From Stygiolobus caldivivus (GTDB taxonomy: Archaea; Thermoproteota; Thermoprotei_A; Sulfolobales; Sulfolobaceae), in NCBI RefSeq assembly GCF_019704315.1, contig NZ_AP024597.1, positions 930,001-994,000 on the forward strand: DNA of 64,000 nt, in the 5' to 3' direction. The translations under genes were made by a program, and so were the position numbers. The notes beneath the pieces are model-generated. The model ran no database searches, was not told where the DNA came from, and was given only the letters and a program-made list of their open reading frames with translations. Positions 8,767-18,702 of the stretch are shown piece after piece. Numbering within the stretch: position 1 is the stretch's first letter; each line of letters begins with the position of its first letter.

Positions 8767-9099
8767 GTGATTATACTTTGTCAGGTATTTAAGGGCTGAG
8801 GTCTTCTCGTTAATACACTCACTGTTTAAGTCGCCTTGCCCTTTAAACTTTGATTGGTCATAATGACCTCAGTACCTAATTGTATGAAGTATACCGTAAC
8901 AGTCTGTCATAGTGAATTGGTTAGTAACAGTATGTCACGCTCAAGATGTTTTAGAAACATAAGGGCGTAGGCCTCGTGATGTCGGGTTCGAAGCAGGTCC
9001 GTGATAGGTCATCTTTAGCTTATTGATTAAGGGCTAAGCTACGTATACGCTCATAAAAATTGGAGTTGGTGGAGATTAAAGCCTGAAGTAGCAAATGGA
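8767..9099. other. Intergenic with a degraded short inverted-repeat element
   Basis: No gene is seen. The first 100 bp are a decayed copy of the family-1 inverted repeat (8772-8868). Further on is a pair of direct repeats, GTAACAGTCTGTCA and GTAACAGTATGTCA (about 8897 and 8924), of unknown meaning. Confidence 0.6.
8772..8868. repeat. Family-1 inverted-repeat element, copy A (degraded)
   Basis: It begins TATACTTTGTCAGG with a TTCTCGTTAA inner stretch and ends CTTGCCCTTTAAACTTTGATTGGTCATA, matching both ends of better copies (for instance 36931-37033), but with many changes. Confidence 0.6.
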
Positions 9100-10182
9100 C
9101 TAAAGTGCAGTACGGCGTGTTCTCCTCCTCGGAGCATCTTCATCGATGCTTACGTAATCTAGTTCTCTTTCAGCGTTTATCTCCCTAATAGCGAGTTTAA
9201 TAGGCTTGTCTATACTAATTTCGACCTCTCCGTGTTCAGGGTGGTTAATCTTAACTTTTTGGGAACTAATAAGGTAATACCTATATCCATTTCTGTTCGA
9301 AGGTATATTACGGAACGGAATTTCAAATGGGTCACGCGGTACTATATCCGCTATAGTAAGTAGGGGAAACTTGACCTTCACCGGTATAGTCCCTACAACA
9401 ACTTTCATTTTAATTTCTGTATTTGGCGGGAACAAGTTGACAAGATATATCTGGTGTTCTCCGTATCTTACTTCTAACCCTTCAGGTCTTACGGAGTTTC
9501 TGACAACCTCAGATACAGTCTCCTCGTTTAGGGTAATGAACGGGTCTTTGAAAATTAGGACTTTCCAGTTTCCTGCCTCCTTTATGTGAGCAATAGAGTT
9601 ACCTAACAATGATTCAAGGTCTTTAATGTCTTCTTCGCTAGGTGACGTTATAGTGATGGTGGTGTTATCATTTACCTCTACGTTCAAATCTAACATTTCC
9701 TCTAGAATTCTACCCAACTTTTCCAATGCGGTCTTCTCTATTCTTTTCTTGATCTCCTTCTCTAGGTCAGTCTTTAACTGTTCTTCGTTGTTGAAGGCAA
9801 TGTAATCAAATATCACCTCACCTTGGACTCTTACCCTCAAGTTCTTAAAATTATTAGGCAAAGAGTAATTCAACTCCCATATGTGTTTATCAAAACCGAG
9901 AGTCTGTCTTATTGCCTCTTCGCTTGAATTTAAACTTAGTATGGCATGGGATCTTAGTACAAAGGCCTTGTTATTATCCACGCCTATAACGTAGCTGCTC
10001 CCTTTTTTAGGGCAAGTCACGATTATGTACTCTGACAGGAGGGAAGAACTGCAGTTACCCTCACGTATCTTGTCCATCAGGCCGATGAATGCTGAGTACA
10101 TGCCTTCGTTTGCGAAATTAGAATAAATGTAAACCATTTTTTTACCATTAAGTATTTCATAAAGTTCTTCTAAGGCTAACAT
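9100..10182 (-). CDS. Hypothetical protein, about 360 residues, Arg-rich tail
   Basis: Start taken at 10182 (MLALEELYEIL) because a TATA-like element lies about 28 nt before it; the longer frame starts at 10203. No transmembrane segment or signal peptide is seen, so it is probably cytoplasmic. The N-terminal third looks alpha/beta (KKMVYIYSNFANEG, EYIIVTCPKKG). The middle has a charged helical stretch (KTDLEKEIKKRIEKTALEKLGRIL). The C-terminal half is beta-rich and ends in DEDAPRRRTRRTAL, a basic tail that could touch nucleic acid. No family is recognised. Confidence 0.75.
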   Translation of the reverse strand: MLALEELYEILNGKKMVYIYSNFANEGMYSAFIGLMDKIREGNCSSSLLSEYIIVTCPKKGSSYVIGVDNNKAFVLRSHAILSLNSSEEAIRQTLGFDKHIWELNYSLPNNFKNLRVRVQGEVIFDYIAFNNEEQLKTDLEKEIKKRIEKTALEKLGRILEEMLDLNVEVNDNTTITITSPSEEDIKDLESLLGNSIAHIKEAGNWKVLIFKDPFITLNEETVSEVVRNSVRPEGLEVRYGEHQIYLVNLFPPNTEIKMKVVVGTIPVKVKFPLLTIADIVPRDPFEIPFRNIPSNRNGYRYYLISSQKVKINHPEHGEVEISIDKPIKLAIREINAERELDYVSIDEDAPRRRTRRTAL

Positions 10183-10204
10183 AATTTTGATGTTGAAAAA
10201 CATT

Positions 10205-10216
10205 TTTATATTTTTT
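10205..10216 (-). promoter_or_regulatory. TATA box for the 360-residue unknown gene
   Basis: On the minus strand AAAAAATATAAA lies about 28 nt before the ATG at 10182, which points to a leaderless transcript and decides between the two possible starts. Confidence 0.5.
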
Positions 10217-10330
10217 ATTGCGTGTTAAGTCCCTCTCGGTCTAACCTAATTTTTATCCGAGCAATTGGTATTACCGCCTTAGTTTTACGGGACGTAATAT
10301 TTATTAAAACGGAAACAGAAATATTATCCC

Positions 10331-10441
10331 ATGCAAAGACAGATAATAAGGGAGGTATATAAAGAAGATAAAAGAAATTATATTGATGCCAAAGAGTTTG
10401 CTACAAAGATAGTCTATGAAAAAATAAGAGAGGTAGACTGA
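10331..10441 (+). CDS. Possible small protein, 36 residues
   Basis: An ATG-to-TGA frame with a charged, helix-friendly composition (starts MQRQIIREVYKEDKRNYIDA and ends KIREVD), unlike the random AT-rich translation around it. A TTTATTA stretch lies roughly 30 nt upstream. It could be an antitoxin-like or regulatory peptide, or a remnant. It is short, so chance cannot be excluded. Confidence 0.35.
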   Translation: MQRQIIREVYKEDKRNYIDAKEFATKIVYEKIREVD

Positions 10442-10703
10442 ATAAGGAGCACAAAGTCTTAGGATAAAGATATGAATAATATTTTTTGAGGTTTCATACA
10501 TTTTTAATTCATTGTAATCTTACCTATACATTCATTAAAATTATTACAGTTATAGTCACTGACCCTTTGCCTTAACAAACAAAAATACTATCTAATACTA
10601 GTACTGAAATATCAGTCTGATCTTCTAATCTAAATATTAAATGACTATTTCTTCTATTCTTTTGTACTGGTGGAAATTGGAAAACTTTTATTAATAAAAT
10701 TTC

Positions 10704-13646
10704 ATGGATTATTATGTGCTAAGGGAAATAATAACAATTTTGGTGTTCCTCTTCTCAATTATACCCTCTCTTAATATACCCAGTTATGAAACGCCATTCT
10801 CTCCACATTACCAGTTTTACGGAGGTACTCCTTCAGAGTGCCTCCTTAGCAGGTTAGGCGAGTCTGTAAAGGCCCCTATAGGTATAGCGGACTACGGGAT
10901 ATCACCAAACGGTCCTTTTATTAGGAACACTACCCAGCTCATGGGTGTGGTGAAGATCTACAGCCTTAAGGCCAGTTCCACCGCGTCCTATGCCCCAAAC
11001 TCGATCACGTTTCAACTCAACGCTGTTATAAGTTACCAACACGACGGTAAACAATACGCGATTTGGGTCCAGAACGTACTGCTTTACGACACGAAGACCC
11101 GTAATGTCGTCTTCGTCGACAACCTATGGAATTTCACGTCTTTACACGCTAACGTAACCGGAGTAAAAGGTTCGGGTAACATTAGTGCAGCGGATATACG
11201 TAACCACTATATTACCTTTTATTACGATTATGCTGAGACCCCCGGGTCTAATGTAACCGTGTCTTTGCCCGCTGAAATAATGTTACTCTCGAACGTCACC
11301 ACTAATTTAAAGGGGGAACCGGTGGTCTGCTTCTGGTATAATGACGGTTATGGGTGGCAAAAGTATGACGAAGTGACCCTAACGAACGCACCCGGTTCTA
11401 CTAATGTCTATTTCCTTATAGACGGTTACAATTACACAGGTAATAAGGAGTATTATGACGCGGAGTTTGTAATTGCCGGTCCCGGGGACGGGTCTTGTGT
11501 AGATGTTACAAGTTCCTATTTAACTCTCAGGCTGGAGTACTGGAACGGACATAATTTCCAAGAGGTCAGGAACGCGTTTAATTTCGGTAGTGATACGGGA
11601 GAGACAGCTTGGGGGGTTAAGACCTCATTTTACACATCTGCCAACGGGGAGCCCGAAGTTTTAATCACGTCCGGGAAGCAAGTCCTTACCCAGTTATGGG
11701 AGGACGACCAAGTCTCTACCCTTGTAATACATACTAATATAGTACAAGGTAATATAACAGTGTTACCTGAACACTCCCTAAACTCGCCTAATTACTCTGT
11801 GTATTCTGTACCTTTTAGGGGTGGTGAAGCCGTCCTCACTATAGTCCAAGGTGAGTTCGGGATCATAGTGTCTAATAGCTCAGGGGTGGCGGGAGAAGCT
11901 AACGTGGTCATAAGCAGTCCCGGTATTTACACTGTGTCTATAACACAATTCAGCGTCAAGGCAGAGGGAACGGTCATGGTGCCAAATACGGGTACAGAGG
12001 TGGAATTCCCCGTGAACATAACCGCTGAAGGAGTAGTAAGGCTCTCTGTCACGTCTAACGGTAACCTGTCTATATCTTATCCCCTGTCGGTGTCGGTTAA
12101 CGGTTCTCTATCACTCCCCATAACGGTCTCGGCTAAGAATTTGACTCCAGCTGTCTACGACGTTATAATTAACGTTACTTTGCTCCCGGGTATATGGAAG
12201 GTAGTGTTCGTAAAAGTGGTGGTAATCTCCGACAAATACACGTTTAACTTAACATATGAGAGTAAAGGGGACATGCCCAGACCGTATGTAGTACTTAAGT
12301 TCCCTAACGGTAGCTCTGTTAATCTACAACTACCCGTAAGTACGGTAGTACCCAATGGGACGGTATATAACGTAGAGAGGGTTATAGATGAGGGAGATGT
12401 GAGGTGGGTCACCCCCAACTCCACTGAGGGCATAGTAAACTTCACCACTACCTTGTCCATCGAATATTTTATGCAGTTCCTCGTTAACTTTACCTTTACT
12501 GTAAAAGGTGATAAAGGATACGGTATCCCTTATATACAGTATTGCTATCTGGGGCACTTAAACGACACAGCCCCCGGCTTAGTATGGGCTGACGCCTATT
12601 CAAAATACTCCTATCCGGAATGTCTGCCCGGGTCAGGAAATGGAGAGAGGTGGATATCTTTTAACTACTCGGGGGTTATCAGTAAGCCCGGAGAGGTAAT
12701 TAACACCTATTACTATAACCAGTTCTTCGTTAATGTAAAAGAATTACCTTTTCCACTTTACGCGTTAATCAACGGCAGTAATACCACCTTGGTATCTGGA
12801 TGGTATAACGCGAGTGACGTAATAGAAGTAGAGAACATTACTTACTACCCGAAGAGCGGGGAAAGGTATGTAATATTATCAGTTTCACCTCCAGTCATTA
12901 GGGTAAATTCTCCCGTCAATATTGACGTTAATTACGTGAAACAGTACCTTGTCACGGTAGAGAGTGACATCCCGCTTTACGCGTTGGTTAATGGCTCTAA
13001 TATTACACTAACGACGGGCTGGTATGGTTCAGGAGATACGATACACGTGGAGAACATCTCCCACTACCTTAATTACCTAACTAGGGAGGTTCCGTTAAAT
13101 ATTACTCCTAAAGATTTTGTAGTTGAGTCCCCAGTAACAGTAAAGGTAAGGTCGGTTACCCAATATTTTATAACCCTCATATCCCCTATCCCGGTGAAAT
13201 TGGACGTTAACGGTAGCCCACAAGAGGCGTTGGGAGGGCTGTGGCTTGACTCTGGTTCCAGAGTGACTATACTGAACTACTCTTTTTATATGTCGCCCTT
13301 CGAGAAGTGCATAATAACTGAGATCAGCCCCGAGACATTTAATGTGAGCTCCCCGGAGACCGTGGTAATAGAGACTGAAAAGGAGTTCCTAGTGGTGGTA
13401 GACAACGTGTCTGCTTGGTACCCTTACGGCTATAAGCTTACCCTGAACGCCCACATCCCGTTCTATGAAGTAGGTAAATTCGTAGGTAATTTTACGGTAC
13501 CCGTCGGGTCAGCTATCACGGTAAGGGGCTTTGTGGAGGAGCATTTAGTGGAGTACATTAATTACCCGCTGATTGGGAGGGCCTCATCAGTACTGGTTAT
13601 AATACCAGTTTTGTGGTATTTAATCAAGAGGGTGAAAAAACATTAA
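10704..13646 (+). CDS. Thermopsin-family (A5) secreted acid protease with repeat domains and C-terminal anchor
   Basis: 980 residues. An N-terminal hydrophobic segment (about 8-22) is a signal sequence. The thermopsin signature APIGIADYGIS is at about 57-67, followed by a long beta-rich region with many N-x-S/T sites, typical of extracellular Sulfolobales proteins. Residues about 675-900 hold related beta modules, clearest in YALINGSNTTLVSGWY and YALVNGSNITLTTGWY, each followed by a V-x-SP strand. The C-terminus has a short hydrophobic helix and a KRVKKH tail, so the protein is probably membrane-anchored outside the cell. Thermopsins act at high temperature and low pH; the exact catalytic residues are not settled. 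Confidence 0.88.
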   Translation: MDYYVLREIITILVFLFSIIPSLNIPSYETPFSPHYQFYGGTPSECLLSRLGESVKAPIGIADYGISPNGPFIRNTTQLMGVVKIYSLKASSTASYAPNSITFQLNAVISYQHDGKQYAIWVQNVLLYDTKTRNVVFVDNLWNFTSLHANVTGVKGSGNISAADIRNHYITFYYDYAETPGSNVTVSLPAEIMLLSNVTTNLKGEPVVCFWYNDGYGWQKYDEVTLTNAPGSTNVYFLIDGYNYTGNKEYYDAEFVIAGPGDGSCVDVTSSYLTLRLEYWNGHNFQEVRNAFNFGSDTGETAWGVKTSFYTSANGEPEVLITSGKQVLTQLWEDDQVSTLVIHTNIVQGNITVLPEHSLNSPNYSVYSVPFRGGEAVLTIVQGEFGIIVSNSSGVAGEANVVISSPGIYTVSITQFSVKAEGTVMVPNTGTEVEFPVNITAEGVVRLSVTSNGNLSISYPLSVSVNGSLSLPITVSAKNLTPAVYDVIINVTLLPGIWKVVFVKVVVISDKYTFNLTYESKGDMPRPYVVLKFPNGSSVNLQLPVSTVVPNGTVYNVERVIDEGDVRWVTPNSTEGIVNFTTTLSIEYFMQFLVNFTFTVKGDKGYGIPYIQYCYLGHLNDTAPGLVWADAYSKYSYPECLPGSGNGERWISFNYSGVISKPGEVINTYYYNQFFVNVKELPFPLYALINGSNTTLVSGWYNASDVIEVENITYYPKSGERYVILSVSPPVIRVNSPVNIDVNYVKQYLVTVESDIPLYALVNGSNITLTTGWYGSGDTIHVENISHYLNYLTREVPLNITPKDFVVESPVTVKVRSVTQYFITLISPIPVKLDVNGSPQEALGGLWLDSGSRVTILNYSFYMSPFEKCIITEISPETFNVSSPETVVIETEKEFLVVVDNVSAWYPYGYKLTLNAHIPFYEVGKFVGNFTVPVGSAITVRGFVEEHLVEYINYPLIGRASSVLVIIPVLWYLIKRVKKH

Positions 13647-14064
13647 GTAGCCACATGGCACTCCCGTAGAGTTTATTGGGAAAAAGGGTCGCACGTATAG
13701 TATTTATCGAAAATCGTGACAGCTGAGTATTATTACCCTCAACACTTACGAGAATACTTACGTTTAACCTTACGTTAAACCCTGGTAAGTCACTAACTCC
13801 TAGTCATGAAGAATAAACAACACATAATCTAAACTAGTATACCAGGTCGGTTGATAAAGGGGGACGTTGCTATTAGTGTAGGGTCAAAAAATTCTCTAGA
13901 TGAGGGAACTGATGTTGGCCTTTAGTCCCTGACAGAGTATGAAACACGTCGACTCAGGGATTTACGTAAAATGGTACTCGGGATTACCTTCCGTCTCAGG
14001 GCCGTTAACGTCGCCTCTTTTTATGTGAAATGTATTAAAAGGGGGTATAACATACGATCTTCAC
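13647..14064. other. Intergenic, no gene seen
   Basis: About 420 bp. It contains TTACGTTTAACC followed by TTACGTTAAACC (about 13757-13782), a small direct repeat, and the promoter region of the methyltransferase (TGTATTAAAAG about 30 nt before its ATG). Confidence 0.4.
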
Positions 14065-15003
14065 ATGAAGAGGATCACGCTTCAAGATTACCTCGACTTT
14101 GTCAAAGCCCATGGTGAAGTCGCCTTTGGCGATAGTAAAATAAAGTTGGAGCCCATAAAAGTTACACGGCTGGTACCGGAGGACGGGGAACTAACTGATG
14201 TCTCCACGACTGTATGGAGCTTCCCGGAAAGAGGGAGTTGGGCTACCCATAAGGGAGATTATAGGGGAAATTTTGCACCGCAAATACCGAGGGCCGTAAT
14301 ACTAAAATACACCAAGCCCGGTGACCTAGTCTTAGACCCGATGGTAGGTAGCGGTACTACTTGTGTTGAGGCGATATTATTAGGTAGGGACTGTATAGGT
14401 GTTGACATCAACATTAATGCCGTAATGCTCGCGTTTCACCGGGTCTATTGGCTAGAGAAATACTTGGAGGAGTGTAAAGACTGTGAAAGTCTCAGAAAGG
14501 CTAAAGTAGAACTCTACTTGGGCGACGCAAGGGACTTAAAAGGAGTGGAAGATAGTTCAATAGACCTAGTGGTCACTCACCCACCTTATTTTAACATAAT
14601 AGACTATATGAGCGGTGTAGAAGGTGACCTATCAAACGGGAATAAGCTTGAAGACTATATTAAGGCGTTGAGCGACGTAGGCAGAGAGGTCTTCAGGGTG
14701 CTGAAAGACGGAAAACAGTTTGCCGTACTGTTAGGTGACACCAGAATAAGGAAACATTACGTCCCTATAACGGCTTATGCATTGATGAGTTTCTTAAATT
14801 TGGGTTTCGTGCTCAGGGAGGAGGTCATAAAGATCCAGCACAAGATGAAGACTACCAGAGAAGTGTGGATAAAAGCCAAGAGGGACTTCCTCCTGATATA
14901 CCACGAGAAGATGTTCATATTTGATAAAGTAGTCTCAGAAAAAGAGTTGGGTAAGTACAAATACAGTTCAAGGGCTTTTCTCGATAAGCTGGGGCTAACG
15001 TGA
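14065..15003 (+). CDS. DNA methyltransferase (N6-adenine/N4-cytosine class)
   Basis: 312 residues. AdoMet motif I DPMVGSGTT lies at 91-99 with GVDIN shortly after, and catalytic motif IV is THPPYF at 171-176, so motif I comes before motif IV. An N-terminal WSFPERGSW ... FAPQIPRAVI segment matches the pre-motif region of N4/N6 methylases. The catalytic tetrapeptide HPPY is intermediate between the SPPY and DPPY forms, so the modified base is uncertain. No restriction endonuclease or specificity gene is adjacent, so it is an orphan methylase within this window. Confidence 0.88.
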   Translation: MKRITLQDYLDFVKAHGEVAFGDSKIKLEPIKVTRLVPEDGELTDVSTTVWSFPERGSWATHKGDYRGNFAPQIPRAVILKYTKPGDLVLDPMVGSGTTCVEAILLGRDCIGVDININAVMLAFHRVYWLEKYLEECKDCESLRKAKVELYLGDARDLKGVEDSSIDLVVTHPPYFNIIDYMSGVEGDLSNGNKLEDYIKALSDVGREVFRVLKDGKQFAVLLGDTRIRKHYVPITAYALMSFLNLGFVLREEVIKIQHKMKTTREVWIKAKRDFLLIYHEKMFIFDKVVSEKELGKYKYSSRAFLDKLGLT

Positions 15004-15051
15004 CCGCTAATTTACACAAGGGTCAAAAGGCTTCCTCCTAGTTCCTTTCTG

Positions 15052-16203
15052 TTACATAACCCTTTCCCTTAAGAATATCCTCAATATGAATAAGGAGAAC
15101 CCTAAAGATATGACAGTTAATATTGCAAAAGAGTTCCTGATACCGAAGAAGTTGACTACAGAAGAGATGATAATGGGTATGAAAGAGCTGAACCCCATCA
15201 TAATAGCTGAAAAGTAACTGTTAGCCACGCTCCTTTCCTCCACAGGGAACCCCCTCGATAAGGAAATCAGTGATACCGGGTAAGTTAAACCGTGCGGTAT
15301 CCCGAGGACTATCAATGCCAGTATGTAAACAGATAAATTAGGAGCTAGGAAGACCATTAAGAGGCCCGTTAAGGTTAAAGACGTTGAGATCCACACCGGG
15401 GCCCAAATGTTTTTGGGAGGTGATATAGTCAGGATTAGCCTACCCAAAAACGATGTAGCGAAAAAGACACCGAACAGTGCGGTAGCCAGAGAATAGGAGG
15501 CTTTAAACTGTTCAACTGCATATATCCCACCGAAAGTCGTTAACATACCGAAAGGGATACCGTACATTAGGTTCAAAGACACGGACAGTTTAAACTCGTC
15601 TTTTTCCCAGACCCTCACCCTCCCGTCCTCTTTCTCAGTACCCTCTTGGGGGAACTTAATTAGCGGTGAGATAATAGCGACAAGGATAGCGAAGACTGAG
15701 AAAGGTAAGAATGCTTGAAATAAGGAGAACCTTAGTAATATTGCGGACTCTATCAACGGCCCTATTATAAGGGAAGTACTTAGAGCTAAGGTGTAGAGGG
15801 AAAGCATCCTTTCTCGCAGCCTTTGGTCTTTAAAGAGGCTCGCATAAGTCATTATATTTGGCATTAAGAGGCCCATTGCGAAACCTAAAACCGGGGCTAA
15901 AAACCAGATGTTGAGGGAATCGGCGAAGAAAAAGAGAGGAAAAGTTACGGCGTAAGCAACCGAGGATATTATGAACGCTTTTCTCCTCTTGGTACTCTTT
16001 AGTCTCGAGTTTAAAAAACCGCTTGATATGAATGAGAAGATCGCTGCTAATGAAGAGATTATCCCTATCAGGATGCTCGGGAAGTGAAAGTAATATTCAG
16101 CTATTAGAGGTACGGTAGTGATCAACATATTATTTGAAGCCCTTAAAGAGAAAGTAATAGCGATTATAATGAGGGCCGGAATTATCGGTAAGGGTCTCTT
16201 CAT
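15052..16203 (-). CDS. MFS transporter
   Basis: 383 residues with about 12 hydrophobic segments; a basic loop SRLKSTKRRKAF near residue 70 sits where the MFS helix 2-3 signature is expected. Start MKRPLPIIPAL follows a TTTATTTAACG stretch on the minus strand. Convergent with the methyltransferase gene. Substrate unknown; drug or sugar efflux types are both possible. Confidence 0.82.
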   Translation of the reverse strand: MKRPLPIIPALIIIAITFSLRASNNMLITTVPLIAEYYFHFPSILIGIISSLAAIFSFISSGFLNSRLKSTKRRKAFIISSVAYAVTFPLFFFADSLNIWFLAPVLGFAMGLLMPNIMTYASLFKDQRLRERMLSLYTLALSTSLIIGPLIESAILLRFSLFQAFLPFSVFAILVAIISPLIKFPQEGTEKEDGRVRVWEKDEFKLSVSLNLMYGIPFGMLTTFGGIYAVEQFKASYSLATALFGVFFATSFLGRLILTISPPKNIWAPVWISTSLTLTGLLMVFLAPNLSVYILALIVLGIPHGLTYPVSLISLSRGFPVEERSVANSYFSAIMMGFSSFIPIIISSVVNFFGIRNSFAILTVISLGFSLFILRIFLRERVM

Positions 16204-16564
16204 ATTATACTTTAGATATATCGTTAAATAAAAAGTTTCAAGCCATACAGTCTAGGCCCTAAAGATTAGGTAAACAAAGGCCTTATTGTCGATCTGTAAG
16301 TTATGGGTTCAACCAGGGTTAGGTAGTTTTCCTTCATATACTGTGGGTATAAGTTTTAGGAAAAATTTGGGCTGCTATTACTTAAATGACGGTTTGATAC
16401 GGAATAATTCTCTTGTTCAGTAAGTTAATGGTTTAGAGAAGGAAGTATATTATTCTAGATAAGAACCTTTACACTAGCAATTCCTAGGGTATTTATGCAA
16501 GAGTCTGATAATTTCATTTTTGCCATTTAATTTTTAATAACGTAATTAATAATAAAAAGGTAAC
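16204..16564. other. Intergenic, AT-rich, no gene seen
   Basis: 360 bp between two minus-strand genes. It carries the promoter of the MFS gene; nothing else was recognised. Confidence 0.4.
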
Positions 16565-17245
16565 TTAATTAGATAAGATTCTAACTATTTTTTGTGTCAG
16601 GAGTTGGTATGGCGGTTCTAGGTTTTTTATTATTTTTCTTATATCATTACTTAATCTTAATTTTTCTCTAATTCTACTGTAACCGTAGAGTTCTTTGTTT
16701 ATTTCATTAATCAGCACGTAGAGATTTTCTATTATATCAAAAAACAAGTTAGTGTATAACATTAATATTTCCTCCAGTATGGATATTACTTCACTAAACA
16801 CTGTTACTTTTTCAACCTTTGTTATAACTTCAGATAACTTACTCCTAATTTCATGTAGGGTACTTATTATTTTATCACATAGAGAAACAGTTATTTCAAT
16901 CTCCTTTCTCCTCAATTTACCGCTACTTCTCAACAGATTCATCTTTAACCGAATTATTTCTGAAAGCGATATGTCATTAAGTTTTTTAATTTCTTTGAGC
17001 ATTGTTAGTAGCTCTTCCGCTTTGCCTTTAGAAATGACAAAATTCTTAGAGCTTTCAAGTAAAGCCATATTAACTTCATATTGATTTGTAATATTCTCTA
17101 GGAACTCCATATCTCTTTTAGATGGCTTTAATGAATTAATGTTTGATAACCTTTCACGAAACGCATACACTATTATTGGTAAATTTAATGACCTTGATTG
17201 TCCCCTACTCAAATCTTGATGAACGACATTTAATGTGTAACCCAC
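16565..17245 (-). CDS. Hypothetical helical/coiled-coil protein
   Basis: 226 residues, almost wholly helical, rich in Lys, Glu, Leu and Ile. Long amphipathic stretches (ELLTMLKEIKKLNDISLSEIIRLKM, EVITKVEKVTVFSEVISILEEIL) suggest a coiled coil or a HEPN-like bundle. The GTG start is supported by a TTATTAATATC element about 25 nt upstream (17264-17275). Base composition is clearly more AT-rich than its neighbours, which hints at transfer from a virus or plasmid. No family was recognised. Confidence 0.65.
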   Translation of the reverse strand: MGYTLNVVHQDLSRGQSRSLNLPIIVYAFRERLSNINSLKPSKRDMEFLENITNQYEVNMALLESSKNFVISKGKAEELLTMLKEIKKLNDISLSEIIRLKMNLLRSSGKLRRKEIEITVSLCDKIISTLHEIRSKLSEVITKVEKVTVFSEVISILEEILMLYTNLFFDIIENLYVLINEINKELYGYSRIREKLRLSNDIRKIIKNLEPPYQLLTQKIVRILSN

Positions 17246-17450
17246 GATATTTTCTTTTCCTCGAGATATTAATAAGCGTTTTTTACGGGATAAATTACTA
17301 CAGAACGGTATTTTAATATTAGATGTATAATAATGAATTGGTATAAAAATAATAATGAGTTAAATTAAGGGTTATAACGGTCTAATAAACTACCAGAATC
17401 AAAAGAAAAGCTAGTAATTTGCAATTATTATCTCTTTTACTAAAAATCGA

Positions 17451-17924
17451 TTATAATAGAAGTGTGTAGAGATACAAAGCTAGTATATATGCACCAATTG
17501 TAAGTATAGGTATCACGACTTCATATATAACCCAATTTCTTACTCCTCTCCTTAATAACATAGACCCTATACCGGAAGCAGAGTGAAGTATAAAGAAGAA
17601 CGTTAAAGGCCCGATTAGTATTATGTGGAGTTGCAGGCTATTCCCTCTGTTCAGGAGACCAAAAGTCAAGGCGGATATCACAGTCGACGTTTGCGGACCT
17701 GCCCCAAAACCCGTTACCCCCTCTAATGTTGCGAGGACTAATAGGAACCAAGCCGTAAACCTCTGGAAAGAAGGTGTATAAATAGAATCCTTGAAATTTG
17801 GGCTGAAAGCCTTTCTTGACAAGGCTACCAACACTACGCCCGGGACTACCAAGGGAGTAAAATAAGGTGAAACGGAAGCCAGTACAGTGCCCGTGAGTAA
17901 CATTATCCTATTTCTTAGCGACAT
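17451..17924 (-). CDS. Membrane subunit next to sulfite-oxidase-like protein (cytochrome b-like)
   Basis: 157 residues with four to five hydrophobic helices. Histidines in LQLHIILIG and FFILHSASG lie in neighbouring helices and could hold a haem, as in membrane anchors of molybdoenzymes. The start overlaps the end of the molybdoprotein gene by 17 nt, so the two are translationally coupled. Likely role is passing electrons between the molybdoprotein outside and the quinone pool. The haem role is inferred from position and His placement only. Confidence 0.7.
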   Translation of the reverse strand: MSLRNRIMLLTGTVLASVSPYFTPLVVPGVVLVALSRKAFSPNFKDSIYTPSFQRFTAWFLLVLATLEGVTGFGAGPQTSTVISALTFGLLNRGNSLQLHIILIGPLTFFFILHSASGIGSMLLRRGVRNWVIYEVVIPILTIGAYILALYLYTLLL

Positions 17925-18546
17925 CTGGATACCCCCGGGATTCCCAATAACCTAAATAGTCCTTATCTGTAACGTGGATCCTGACCAACCATTTGGTATA
18001 ACAGTATCCCCACCACCTTGGGACTGCCAACCTAACCGGGTAACCGTGGGGTCCCGGTAAAGGCTTCCCGTCAACCTTATAAACTATTAAAGTATCCTCT
18101 TCCATAGCCTTATACAAGGGTAGGTCAGCCGTATAACCATCAGCACCAAAAGTCACTACTTTAATAGCGTTAGGTTTTACCTCGGCCATATTTAAAACGT
18201 GCTTCAGGGGTACCCCGGTCCATTCAACATCAGCTTTTAGGAAATACGAGTCGGAAACACATTGGATCGTATCCCTCAGGGAGATGGAAGGCATCTGTGT
18301 TAAGTCCTGATAAGTCAATTGGAGGGGGTTGTTGACTTGGCCATCTACAGTCAATACATAGTTACTTAGAGACAGTGAGGGAGTATAATCACTGTACTGG
18401 ACTACGTACCATGAGGTAAATGGGGTGAGAGACTTGTTAGTGTGGGGAGATAAGACTCCGTTACTCCCGAGTTTCCATAACGCAATTAACGATGTGGCTA
18501 CTACCATCGCTTTTAAAAAGTTCCTCCTGCTAGCCAACGAAGGCAT
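17908..18546 (-). CDS. Sulfite-oxidase-family molybdopterin protein, Tat-exported
   Basis: 212 residues. The N-terminus has a twin-arginine motif (SRRNFLK, 6-12) and a hydrophobic stretch, so the folded protein is probably exported with its cofactor. The oxidoreductase core shows DTIQCVSD, with C96 as the expected molybdenum ligand, VEWTGVPL, GADGYTADLPL, GPHGYPVRL and WWGYCYTKWL, all typical of the sulfite oxidase/MsrP family. It lacks a separate dimerisation domain, as in MsrP (YedY). Substrate could be sulfite, a sulfoxide or another oxyanion. Confidence 0.88.
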   Translation of the reverse strand: MPSLASRRNFLKAMVVATSLIALWKLGSNGVLSPHTNKSLTPFTSWYVVQYSDYTPSLSLSNYVLTVDGQVNNPLQLTYQDLTQMPSISLRDTIQCVSDSYFLKADVEWTGVPLKHVLNMAEVKPNAIKVVTFGADGYTADLPLYKAMEEDTLIVYKVDGKPLPGPHGYPVRLAVPRWWGYCYTKWLVRIHVTDKDYLGYWESRGYPDVAKK

Positions 18547-18702
18547 GTGAGAAAGGACGCTAATTGGAGAAATAAGTTTTTACCAGATTTTTACATTCAG
18601 TTACACATAGAGGGCCAAACCCTACTTTCCATAACCACACATGCCAAGGTATATCAAAGAAAAGGCCCCTGCCTTTTTGAAGACTGATTGAGTGTAGTGT
18701 AA

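Larger units (their letters stand above)
10204..10703. other. AT-rich intergenic region
   Basis: Holds the promoter of the minus-strand gene, a possible 36-codon ORF (10331-10441) and the region upstream of the thermopsin gene. Nothing else was recognised. Confidence 0.4.

Noticed and set aside
8940-9010. Possible tRNA around GGGTTCGAAGC
   Set aside because: Only the T-loop-like word is present; stems and anticodon arm are missing.
10304-10501. 65-codon minus-strand hydrophobic ORF
   Set aside because: AT-rich noise opposite a better small ORF; no promoter or coding look.
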